Below the pieces are notes generated by a model that worked only from the letters and a program-made list of their open reading frames with translations, did no database searches and was not told the origin of the DNA. A stretch of 27,829 bases of DNA. It comes from a virus. The stretch covers positions 1 to 27,829 of the IMG/VR virus record IMGVR_UViG_3300020074_000097; one strand, given 5' to 3'. Made by a program: the position numbers and the translations under genes. Below, piece after piece: positions 17,652 through 25,737 of the stretch; the first letter of the stretch is position 1, and every line of letters starts with the position of its first letter.

Positions 17652-20429
17652 TCAATAGTAGTAGCCTCCACCACTAGGCGGGGATGGTGGCGGCGGTGGC
17701 GGTGGCGGAGGCGGTGGCGGTGGTGGCGGCGGAGGTGGAGGTGAAGGAGCCGGTGAAGGAGATGGAGATGGAGTTGGAGATGGTGAAGGGGATGGAGTTG
17801 GAGATGGAGTTGGAGATGGTGAAGGAGATGGAGATGGAGATGGTGAAGAGGATGAGGTGGGAGTTGATGTTGATGATGTCGGGGTTGGTGTTACTGATGA
17901 TCCACTACTTCCAGAAGATCCACTAGAAGATCCACTATTTCCAGACGATCCACTAGAAGATCCACTACTTCCAGACGATCCACTATTTCCATAAACTATA
18001 TCAGATAAAGGAAATGGAGATTGATTAAGTATTTGAACTGTTTTAGATGGTTCACCAGGACAATCAACAACATTTATAATACTCGTTAATTCAGACACCT
18101 GTATTACCGGTGCAGTAATATATTGTGGTACGTACTGAACAATAGGATATAACAAGGCGCCCTGGCCAGTGTTCGTAGTTATTTCTAAATCTGGAATATC
18201 TGGGAATTGATTTTTGCACGAATTAGGAGAGTTAACTCCAATAATGTTTCCAAATTCTGTTAAAATAGGACTATATGAGCAACTGCCCCAACTAATTTTA
18301 TCACCACTGGTGTATCCAGTTCCAGGTTTTATTACAACAATATCTGTTACTATTCCAACAGGATTGGTAGAGATACCTCCTCCACCGCCAGTGGTTCCGA
18401 TTCCAGTGCCACTAGTGGTTCCGATTCCAGTGCCACCACCGGTAGTTCCGATTCCAACATCAGGGGGTGTTATTCCTGGATTTAAATCAGTAGGACAATA
18501 TCCAGATCCTTTCTCTTCAATGTAAATAGATTTAATAGATCCTTTATCATCTATTTGTGATTTAGCTATAGCTCCTTTTCCAAAATTACTTGCATCAACA
18601 ATATCAATCTTTGGTTCTTTTGTATAACCTTTTCCAATATCTAAAACCTGAATTGTTAATACTGATCCGTCTGAGGGATTTATTACTGCTTTTGCTTTGG
18701 CTCCAATTCCGTCCCCACTAATTACAATTTCTGGAGGTATACATTTATACCACTTTGTTCCTGGGGGTACGGCACCCCATATGTCGTCTTGTGTTTTAGG
18801 ATTTACAATTGTCTGACGACAGTCTTTAAATATAGTTTCTTGTCCTCCATACATGGATAATAATCCTGACCATTGATCTATAGATTCACCAGCACCTCCC
18901 AATAAATCAAAATTATTTAATGTCTGAGCCCATTTATCTGAAGATGGCAGTTTTACACCATTAAATGGATCCCAAAAAGGTTTTCCTTTACACTCTAGAC
19001 CATCACACTGTAAAAACCCTAATAGTTGATTCAACATGCTGAAAGCACCAGTGATATAACCAGTAATTTGGGATATTCCTCCAGTTAACCAATCAATTCC
19101 AGATAAAACAGAATCTAAAGCCTCAGTCAAAAAATCTGCAGTTTTTCCAATTAAAGTTGCAAGGGTTTCTTCAGCTGCACAGACTGGAATGTTTGGTGAT
19201 TTTCCAATCAATCCCTCTAGAAGAGACATCATGAAATCTAGTAATGGCCCAAAAAGTTTTTCAAAAACACAAAAAATAATGTTCATTATCTGTTTTGCAG
19301 CTTCAGATAATTGTAACCATAGAGGTTCTGGAATTGTAACTGCAAAAATTTTAAATAAACATCCTATGAGTTTGGTAATGTTATCTCTTATACCATTTAT
19401 AATGAATTTAAAAATAGAAATTAATAAACGAGCAACTCTTTGAATATTAGTTTTTACATTTACAACTACATTTCGTATTGGATCAATAAATCCAAATGCT
19501 GTTTTTTGTAGTTTGTTTATAAATGCAATAAAGCTTTGTAAAGTTGCTTGCATATCTGCAAGAAAGTTATTTTCACACCCATTATCACCAGAATATGGAC
19601 CAGCTTCATCTGTGGAAAATACTGATAAAAACGCATTGACTGCTTGAGTATCTGCAAAAAGTTTATCGTAAGCTAAATCTGGCTTTGCAAAAGAAGATCC
19701 TGCAACAGATGCATCAGGAAGTCCACTTAAAGGATTAACATATCCACTTGGTAAAGCAGAATAAAAAGACGAACCAGGGTCAGAAATACCGAGATTTGAG
19801 TTTGAATTAAGAACATAATTTGATCCAGGACTTAAATTGATACTATCCGATACACCAAAAAGAGGTTTTGAATTTTCTTGGATAGACATTGCTGGCTTAT
19901 CAGAACCTTCATTAGTAACTTCTGGTGGTTTTTGCACTTCACCCGGCTTCTGTGATTTAATTCTTGTTGGAGTGGCAGATAAACTTCCCTGCATCCCAGT
20001 AAAGGGTTTGAATTGGGAACTCTTTTCTTTCGCAACTAAATCAGGAGTAATATCGTTTTTTACAGATACATTTCTATAAAAACACGAAACTACAACGGGT
20101 TGTTGAGCTTCATCTCCATCCATGAAAAATCCCAGAACAGATTCTCCACCAACAAGATTTGGAGTTTTTCCAAATCCACCTTGTCCTGGGGCTCCGTCTG
20201 CAGCAGAGGTTAAAATGTGAGCCCAAGGAAGATCCTCATCTGGCAAAACATTACCATTAAACGTGTGATATCCGATAATTCTTACTTTGCATCTATATGC
20301 CCAACTACCTTCAAGATCTAATTTTGATTTATCATTTCTCCATACTTTAGGATCAGCTACTTGACCAACCCACCATACGAAACCATCTTTTCCTGCAAAA
20401 CTAGATTTTAGTAAAGATTCGTCTATCAT
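17652..20429 (-). CDS. 5: Baseplate hub protein, gp5-like OB fold, no lysozyme domain
   Basis: 925 residues. Residues 15-120 match the gp5/VgrG OB domain: FVWWVGQVADP, RCKVRIIGYHTFNG, EDLPWAHILTSA, then VLGFFMDGDEAQQPVVVSCF. In T4 this domain is followed by a lysozyme and a beta-helix. Here residues 285-460 are strongly hydrophobic helices (for example VARLLISIFKFIINGI and IIFCVFEKLFGPLLDFMMSL), which may interact with membrane. Residues 565-720 hold GxGY repeats (DIGKGYTKEP, EKGSGYCP, KPGTGYTSGD) and a GIGTTGGG run. The last ~110 residues are GSS repeats, then (S/T)P repeats, 19 consecutive Pro and GGGYYY. The ATG overlaps the preceding stop by one base (TGATG). It should bind the gp27-like protein. 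OB assignment is confident; the roles of the helical and Pro-rich parts are unknown. Confidence 0.85.
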   Translation of the reverse strand: MIDESLLKSSFAGKDGFVWWVGQVADPKVWRNDKSKLDLEGSWAYRCKVRIIGYHTFNGNVLPDEDLPWAHILTSAADGAPGQGGFGKTPNLVGGESVLGFFMDGDEAQQPVVVSCFYRNVSVKNDITPDLVAKEKSSQFKPFTGMQGSLSATPTRIKSQKPGEVQKPPEVTNEGSDKPAMSIQENSKPLFGVSDSINLSPGSNYVLNSNSNLGISDPGSSFYSALPSGYVNPLSGLPDASVAGSSFAKPDLAYDKLFADTQAVNAFLSVFSTDEAGPYSGDNGCENNFLADMQATLQSFIAFINKLQKTAFGFIDPIRNVVVNVKTNIQRVARLLISIFKFIINGIRDNITKLIGCLFKIFAVTIPEPLWLQLSEAAKQIMNIIFCVFEKLFGPLLDFMMSLLEGLIGKSPNIPVCAAEETLATLIGKTADFLTEALDSVLSGIDWLTGGISQITGYITGAFSMLNQLLGFLQCDGLECKGKPFWDPFNGVKLPSSDKWAQTLNNFDLLGGAGESIDQWSGLLSMYGGQETIFKDCRQTIVNPKTQDDIWGAVPPGTKWYKCIPPEIVISGDGIGAKAKAVINPSDGSVLTIQVLDIGKGYTKEPKIDIVDASNFGKGAIAKSQIDDKGSIKSIYIEEKGSGYCPTDLNPGITPPDVGIGTTGGGTGIGTTSGTGIGTTGGGGGISTNPVGIVTDIVVIKPGTGYTSGDKISWGSCSYSPILTEFGNIIGVNSPNSCKNQFPDIPDLEITTNTGQGALLYPIVQYVPQYITAPVIQVSELTSIINVVDCPGEPSKTVQILNQSPFPLSDIVYGNSGSSGSSGSSSGSSGNSGSSSGSSGSSGSSVTPTPTSSTSTPTSSSSPSPSPSPSPSPTPSPTPSPSPSPTPSPSPSPAPSPPPPPPPPPPPPPPPPPPPSPPSGGGYYY
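17673..17990. repeat. Low-complexity repeats encoding GSS, SP and poly-Pro tail
   Basis: A tract inside the 3' end of the gp5-like gene. On the + strand it reads GGTGGCGGC-type repeats (poly-Pro codons), then GGAGATGGA-type repeats (Ser-Pro), then nine-base units such as GATCCACTA (Gly-Ser-Ser). The GC-rich part stands out sharply from the AT-rich surroundings and is likely to vary in length by slippage. Confidence 0.85.
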
Positions 20430-20641
20430 CAGTCTTCGTAGATTTTACATTCTGCCGCATCTGGATGTGTATCACAATACAACTCTAATGGAGTTGGGTC
20501 ATGATCATCCTCTGGATGATTGGTTTTGTAAGCTTCTAAAGCTTCCAATTCTTCTTGAGTATGTCTTCTCGCTTGTGGAGAAGTGACTGGATTGTCAAGA
20601 ATTTCTTTGTCTTTTGCAATATGTGCATTTATATTTTCCAT
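20429..20641 (-). CDS. Small acidic conserved protein between gp27-like and gp5-like hub genes
   Basis: 70 residues, strongly acidic, largely helical at the start (AKDKEILDN, RRHTQEELEALEAYK), ending DPTPLELYCDTHPDAAECKI then YED, with two Cys. It resembles, from memory, a small hypothetical protein found at this spot in T4-like cyanophages; I know of no assigned function. It starts 9 bases after the gp27-like stop, and its own stop overlaps the gp5-like ATG (TGATG), so translation of the three is probably coupled. Position between two partners of one complex suggests an assembly factor or a stoichiometric hub component. It is compact, without a signal peptide or membrane segment. Confidence 0.7.
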   Translation of the reverse strand: MENINAHIAKDKEILDNPVTSPQARRHTQEELEALEAYKTNHPEDDHDPTPLELYCDTHPDAAECKIYED

Positions 20642-20650
20642 GATTCTAAA

Positions 20651-21931
20651 TTAGTATAGTCCGTAAGAATCTCTAACGAGTTTTAGTGATGTGATCATAT
20701 TATTACCTTCAAAGTGGTGTCTCAATTCTTTAATTAAATATTTTCCACTTTGTTGTTCATCAACTGTATTACCAGAATTTTGAGTAGCAGGATCAACTTT
20801 TGGAAATTGTGCTTCTAAAACTGTGCCTGCTTTTAAATTGATGTTACATGGTACTATCATATTTAGTGACTGAGTGAATAGCAAGTTATATCTACCAAAA
20901 GATTTTGCCATGTCTGCATTATCTCTTCCAGAAGTTCCTTTAATATCATTTGGATCTAGTGTTCCAGTATCTGACATTCTAAAAAGAACTCTAGTGGGAG
21001 ATTTATCAAACCCAGATGGAACTGATATTTTATCCTCAGCTCCTAACTTTGTTTTAAGTTCATCCGTCAATTTATAATCAAAAACATCCAATTTATTTGT
21101 ATAAAGATCATAAAAATATGTTACGTTTGCATACATTCCTACTCTTAACGACTTCAATAAATCAATATTTTTTTCTATATTATAATTTAAAATTGAAAAA
21201 TTAGTTCCAGGACTATTATGTTGTATTGCATTATTATAACTGTAAATCGGAATACCTTTATCTTTTTGTAAGGTAGCACTCACCATTTTATCAATGCTTT
21301 TAAAATTAAATCCATCTTTAGTTTCATAAAAAAGAAACCCAGCGACTCCCTTTGCAACTGTACCGTTTGTTCCTGAATTGCTATTGGATGGGATACCTTT
21401 TGGACCTAACCATGTTAATGTATGAAAAGGTTTTTTATTATTTCCAATAAAACTATATGAATTTGAGGTTTTTTCTATATTTGAATCTTTATATTTTTTA
21501 GTTTGTAAAGTATCTTTCAATATTTCTTTAACATGCACATCTATAGTCTGTTTTTGATATTTTTTTTGAACTCTTGCGGTTTCATTAGTCAATCCTTCTC
21601 TAGAAGTTAGATGTAAATTAAAAGCTTCTTTTGTACCATCAGAAGCGTATCCACTCACTTTGTAAACATACATTCCATAATCACCATCCAATAAGAAATC
21701 TCCAGTTGGAGTTGTAACATCTACGACAACTTTTTCTCCACCACGAATTGGTAATCCATTATATAAATTTCCAGAACCCACTATAGCGATTGACATTGTT
21801 ACGCAAGGAGATAAAATATCTTCAAAGTAATCCATTGATAAAATATTATTAGTAATATCAACTTTCTTCTTTCCATTTAAAGAAAAAAGTTCAACTGCAT
21901 TAAATTTTAGACTTTGTACTACTGCTGACAT
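20651..21931 (-). CDS. 27: Baseplate central hub, gp27-like
   Basis: 426 residues, close to the 391 of T4 gp27. The start (VELFSLNGKKKVDITNNILS, then MDYFEDILSPCVTMSIAIVG) and the end (GKYLIKELRHHFEGNNMITS, then LKLVRDSYG) match the general form of gp27/gpD-type hub proteins: an N-terminal tube-like barrel and a C-terminal barrel with the 'Y.I....H' strand. In T4, three copies form the cup that joins the tail tube to the gp5 spike. Here it stands directly before the small acidic gene and the gp5-like gene, the expected partners. Three bases separate it from the preceding stop. No unusual truncation or insertion is evident apart from a Gly/Ser/Asn loop at about residues 178-192. Confidence 0.8.
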   Translation of the reverse strand: MSAVVQSLKFNAVELFSLNGKKKVDITNNILSMDYFEDILSPCVTMSIAIVGSGNLYNGLPIRGGEKVVVDVTTPTGDFLLDGDYGMYVYKVSGYASDGTKEAFNLHLTSREGLTNETARVQKKYQKQTIDVHVKEILKDTLQTKKYKDSNIEKTSNSYSFIGNNKKPFHTLTWLGPKGIPSNSNSGTNGTVAKGVAGFLFYETKDGFNFKSIDKMVSATLQKDKGIPIYSYNNAIQHNSPGTNFSILNYNIEKNIDLLKSLRVGMYANVTYFYDLYTNKLDVFDYKLTDELKTKLGAEDKISVPSGFDKSPTRVLFRMSDTGTLDPNDIKGTSGRDNADMAKSFGRYNLLFTQSLNMIVPCNINLKAGTVLEAQFPKVDPATQNSGNTVDEQQSGKYLIKELRHHFEGNNMITSLKLVRDSYGLY

Positions 21932-21934
21932 GGA

Positions 21935-23971
21935 TTATGAAGAAGATAACTGAGTTAATAATATAGTTTTGAATAAGCTATTTAATACCTGAGTTTCGGA
22001 TGGACCTGGCATTAAAACTGTTTGTTGACCAGAACTGGGTGTGGAAATAATTCTAGGAGTTTGTTTTCCACTACCTTGAACGACTGGAAGAACTACAGTC
22101 CTGTTTGTTTGTAAGTTATATGCAGGATATTGTTGCATTTGTTGCATTTGTTGAGAATTTGCCGTTTGTTGTGGCATTGATTGGACTTGCGTTGAGGGTG
22201 CAACTGAAGAAACTCTTCCCATACCTTGTGCAAATTGTAATATAGCTGCAGTTCCTGCTCCAGTTACTCTTTGACCGACAACATCTTTCATAGATCCACC
22301 TGCGATTCTAACTGCATTACTATCACCAAGGATTTGTGCGCCTGAATATTTCTTTTTGATTCTATCTGCTTCACTCATTTCTAAATGTAATGGATCATCT
22401 GTCCTATATTTTCCTTTCTCTACAGTTGCACCCATAGAAGCGGCGGCTTCTTGAACTGCTTTAGATGCGTCTGCAAATTTGCCACTTTCATTCGGAGGAA
22501 CTACGACAACATTGTATCCCTTTTGTTGTAATTCTTTAATAGACTTCATTACATTTGCTTTTGCAGTTTGAGGACTACCATAGTCATTTGTTCCCGCGGC
22601 TAAAACTACAGTTGGTTTGCCTGTTTGGCCCATCACTCCGCTTTGAGAGGAAACTCTTGATCTTTCAGATTGTTCTTTTGCTTTTTCTGCAGTCAATGCA
22701 GCTCCAATTTTTTGTCCAAGACCAGCAGAACTTGGATTTATTGGTTGACCTCCTCTATATACCTCAAAATGTAAGTGAGTATTTCGTCCATCAGGATATA
22801 GATTAGCAATTTTTTGACCACCGTATACAGTATCTCCAACTTTAACTGAAGGTGTAGTATGATAGTATCTAGTTTTAAATCCTCCGCCATGATCAATAGT
22901 AACAAAACCATTGTAACCATTATGAACAGCTTCTGTAACTTTTCCTGTTTTATGAGCCGCTACTACTGCGTTTAGTGCTCCAGTATGGTGAGTCATATCA
23001 AGACCAGCATGTTTTCTTTTTCCACCATCTCTTGGAGCACCAAACTGTTGATTTGCCGCTTCTCCTGCTTTTCCTCCAGGTAAAGGAAAAAAAGTATCTC
23101 CACTAATTGGGCCTTCGTACCCTTCACCAGCTGGAGTTTCTTTTATCGGAGGATATTGTGTAGGCTCATTATATGGATTTTCGCCCTGTCCAACATCTTG
23201 TCTACCAGAACCATAACTAGATCCAAAATTGGATTGTTCAAATTTTGCAACCACATTTTCAAATTTATTTAAAGTTGATGGCCAAGTGTTTTGTGGATTT
23301 GACCTTGCTAATGCAGCTTGTTTTTGTTCCCTTTCTTCTTGTTTAAGTTTTGACTGACCTACAATTTTTTCTCCTGTTTCATATGCACGATCTCCAAGAA
23401 ATCCTCCCGCAAGGCCGCCGGCCATACTTCCAAGGACAAAACCTAATCCAGGGATAGGAATTAATGCTTGTCCAATTGCACCACCAATTAAACTTCCAGC
23501 AAGGTTACCACCAGCACCTGCAGCTGCTTTACCAACTCCTTCTCCTTCAGCAAGTCCTGTAGCAAAGTCTAATCCAGCAAAAACAGCATTAGCAATTCCT
23601 AATGCTCTCAACCCACCAAATCTAACATTCTGTCCTTTTGTTATAGGCATACCTGCTTTTGATTTTGGTGAGGGTTTTTTTCCACCAAAGAAATTACCAA
23701 TAATAGAAGCAGCATCTAACGCACCGCTTGTCAACCCACTCAACAAGTTTCCAGATCTCCCAAAAGTATTAATGGGATTAAGGCCTTGTATTTTTCTAAT
23801 TTTCTTTTGATCAAACTTGATTGATTTTAATGTTTGTGTCTCAGTTGCCATAGATGACAAAAATTGAGAAAAAGATGCCTGAGTATTCTGCATCACTCCT
23901 GTGGAGCGATTAATCCTAACAATATTATTAGCCGCTCTTGCTAATGGGAATACGCTATCTTGAATTGCCAT
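21935..23971 (-). CDS. Tail protein: Gly-zipper, M23 peptidase, permuted SGNH-like domain
   Basis: 678 residues. Residues 145-195 are a Gly-zipper hydrophobic stretch (GNLAGSLIGGAIGQALIPIP, then GFVLGSMAGGLAGGFLG) able to insert in membranes. Residues 305-415 are an M23 (LytM-like) peptidase with all expected residues: H321 and D325 (HAGLD), H371 (YYH), H399 and H401 (HLHFE). Residues 450-585 carry SGNH-hydrolase motifs in unusual order: GTND (460-463), DPLH (526-529), GDSN (549-552), then a block-II-like TGAGTAAIL. A Gln-rich segment and a hydrophobic C-terminus follow. M23 enzymes cut peptidoglycan cross-links, so it likely opens the wall during injection. Membrane segment and location near the tape measure suggest it sits in the tail lumen or tip. 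The start overlaps the previous stop (TAATG). Confidence 0.8.
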   Translation of the reverse strand: MAIQDSVFPLARAANNIVRINRSTGVMQNTQASFSQFLSSMATETQTLKSIKFDQKKIRKIQGLNPINTFGRSGNLLSGLTSGALDAASIIGNFFGGKKPSPKSKAGMPITKGQNVRFGGLRALGIANAVFAGLDFATGLAEGEGVGKAAAGAGGNLAGSLIGGAIGQALIPIPGLGFVLGSMAGGLAGGFLGDRAYETGEKIVGQSKLKQEEREQKQAALARSNPQNTWPSTLNKFENVVAKFEQSNFGSSYGSGRQDVGQGENPYNEPTQYPPIKETPAGEGYEGPISGDTFFPLPGGKAGEAANQQFGAPRDGGKRKHAGLDMTHHTGALNAVVAAHKTGKVTEAVHNGYNGFVTIDHGGGFKTRYYHTTPSVKVGDTVYGGQKIANLYPDGRNTHLHFEVYRGGQPINPSSAGLGQKIGAALTAEKAKEQSERSRVSSQSGVMGQTGKPTVVLAAGTNDYGSPQTAKANVMKSIKELQQKGYNVVVVPPNESGKFADASKAVQEAAASMGATVEKGKYRTDDPLHLEMSEADRIKKKYSGAQILGDSNAVRIAGGSMKDVVGQRVTGAGTAAILQFAQGMGRVSSVAPSTQVQSMPQQTANSQQMQQMQQYPAYNLQTNRTVVLPVVQGSGKQTPRIISTPSSGQQTVLMPGPSETQVLNSLFKTILLTQLSSS

Positions 23972-25737
23972 TATCCGTCAACGATATTGTATACTATTCT
24001 TGAGTATAATGTAAGGAAATTGTCTTCATTTGTAGAAGTTATGAATTGAACTGTTCCACCCTGAATTGACCCCGAATCTAAAGTTTGAGTGCCACCTTGA
24101 TTCATAGGTTGAGACATATTCACCGGATCTAACATTTGAACAGAGTTATTTTGAATTGTAGTAGGTGGTTGGGAAACTGTTTGTGCAAGTTGTTGTGTGT
24201 TTGTTGCAGTTGCAGAAGCTGGTGCAACTGCAGATGGTTTTGGTGGTTGAGCTGTTGCAATTGGTGTATTTCCACCTCCTCTGATAGCCTTTAATTCTGC
24301 GATAGCCGTTGCATATGTTTTATGTGCTTTATTCCTATTTTTATATTGATCTTGATAAGTTAAATCTGCAGTGCCGCCTAGTTTTGCAGCATTTATGGTT
24401 CCTTGTGGCAATCCTCTCCATGTGGGGGCAAGTTTCTGTAAAAATTGTTCTTCTGTTATTTGTCCTCCCAAAAACTTATCTAATGAATGTGATTTTCTGA
24501 GTTCGTTTAAAGTTATAGCATCTTGAACTTCTGGTGTAAATTTTGTATTTGCATTAAATCCAGCCCTTTCCGCTCTTTCTAAAAGATATTGAGGCATTTG
24601 TTGATATCTTCCAATTGCCCCTTTAGCATTTTTGGCTAAGTATCCAATAGTTTGTTCTGTAGCTTTTCCTTTAGTTTTTCCAGCACTCTGATTAAAACTA
24701 TCATAACCTTCCGGACCTTGCTCTACAGAAGCAATAAGATCTAAAACTCCTTTTTCTCCAGTTGTAGTAACTCCAGAAGCACCTGTAGCACCTGTAGCAC
24801 CTGTAGCACCTGTAGCACCAGCAGATCCTTGAGAACCTGTAGCACCTGACGATCTAGATGTAGATTCACTAGTAGAAGATGAAGATTGTTGTCTTCCTGT
24901 AGTTAAAGTTTCTATTGCACGTTCAAATTTAGAGAGAATGGCATTAAATCTATCCAAATATGAACCAGTTAATCCCCCAGCATCTTGCGTTGGTTCAGCT
25001 TCTACAGCACCAGGACCGGCTAATGCACTCGTGACCATTGCAGTCCCAGCACCCAATGCACCTGCTCCAGCTAACATCATGCCTGGTCTGCGTCTCATCA
25101 TTCTCATGAGACCCGAAGGCGCACTTCTCTTCAATCCTCCACCAGGTACATCAACATCAATATTAAGACCAGGGCCCCCTCCAGCAGATGCAGTGGGCAG
25201 ATTGGATAATTGGTCTACAATTCTTACAATTTGTCTTCTGATAATCTGTGCGACTTTAAAAGTTTCGTTAAAAACTTCTTGCAATGCCTTGAGATTTTCT
25301 CCTAATCTTGAAACATTTTTTCTATCTGCAAAAAACTGTAGATAACCTATAGCTTTATTGTATAAACTTAAGAATGAATTTAGAAGTCTATTTGGAAGAG
25401 ATGCATCTATATTTGCAATTTTAGCCCTATAGTTAGAAGACAAATCTGCAATTCTATCATTTACAATTTGATTAACTGTTTGATTTATAGTTTGTACTTT
25501 ACTTTCTATATTGTTTAGGATATTACTTGATAATGTCTTGATAATAGATCCCAAATCTGGAGGTCTTGGTGCTACTGCAGACGCTCCACGTTGAAATCCT
25601 ACAATTTTATTAGCTGCTGCACTTAAAACAGAAGATCCCAGAGGAGCTCCACCAGAGATAAAATTCTGTGCCTTTTCTGGTGTGACTCTAGACTCTGGAG
25701 CAATAACTCCTGGATTAAGTGGGGAACTAATTGCCAC
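23971..25737 (-). CDS. Putative tape-measure protein (gp29-like position) with muramidase domain
   Basis: I choose the GTG at 25737 (VAISSPLNPGVIAPES, 588 residues): AGGCGG lies 6 bases before it. The frame extends to a TTG at 25776 within the previous gene, without a good site. Residues 65-185 are long helices (ESKVQTINQTVNQIVNDRIA, then RLGENLKALQEVFNETF). An Arg cluster precedes a hydrophobic stretch at about 217-245. A collagen-like GAT repeat (about 298-322) links to a lambda-lysozyme-like muramidase at about 327-485 (LDLIASVEQGPEGYDSFN with likely catalytic Glu near 339, GAIGRYQQMP, FTPEVQDAITLNEL). Length is close to T4 gp29 (590), and it follows the gp26/gp51-like pair, where a tape measure is expected. 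The neighbour at 21935-23971 could instead share or hold that role. Confidence 0.65.
   Translation of the reverse strand: MAISSPLNPGVIAPESRVTPEKAQNFISGGAPLGSSVLSAAANKIVGFQRGASAVAPRPPDLGSIIKTLSSNILNNIESKVQTINQTVNQIVNDRIADLSSNYRAKIANIDASLPNRLLNSFLSLYNKAIGYLQFFADRKNVSRLGENLKALQEVFNETFKVAQIIRRQIVRIVDQLSNLPTASAGGGPGLNIDVDVPGGGLKRSAPSGLMRMMRRRPGMMLAGAGALGAGTAMVTSALAGPGAVEAEPTQDAGGLTGSYLDRFNAILSKFERAIETLTTGRQQSSSSTSESTSRSSGATGSQGSAGATGATGATGATGASGVTTTGEKGVLDLIASVEQGPEGYDSFNQSAGKTKGKATEQTIGYLAKNAKGAIGRYQQMPQYLLERAERAGFNANTKFTPEVQDAITLNELRKSHSLDKFLGGQITEEQFLQKLAPTWRGLPQGTINAAKLGGTADLTYQDQYKNRNKAHKTYATAIAELKAIRGGGNTPIATAQPPKPSAVAPASATATNTQQLAQTVSQPPTTIQNNSVQMLDPVNMSQPMNQGGTQTLDSGSIQGGTVQFITSTNEDNFLTLYSRIVYNIVDG
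24781..24816. repeat. Nine-base tandem repeat, collagen-like linker
   Basis: Four perfect copies of ACCTGTAGC (+ strand) encode the GAT triplets of the linker between the helical part and the muramidase of the putative tape-measure protein. Imperfect copies follow. Gain or loss of one unit keeps the frame and changes linker length by three residues. Confidence 0.85.

Noticed and set aside
17684-17926. + strand open frame of Met/Glu/Val repeats.
   Set aside because: It is the antisense reading of the repeat tract in the gp5-like gene.
17673-17990. Regular repeat tract considered as a CRISPR array.
   Set aside because: Units are coding microsatellites without unique spacers.
24938-25345. 135-residue + strand open frame opposite the putative tape-measure gene.
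   Set aside because: Pro/Ala-rich composition mirrors the Gly-rich antisense gene; no ribosome binding site or family resemblance.
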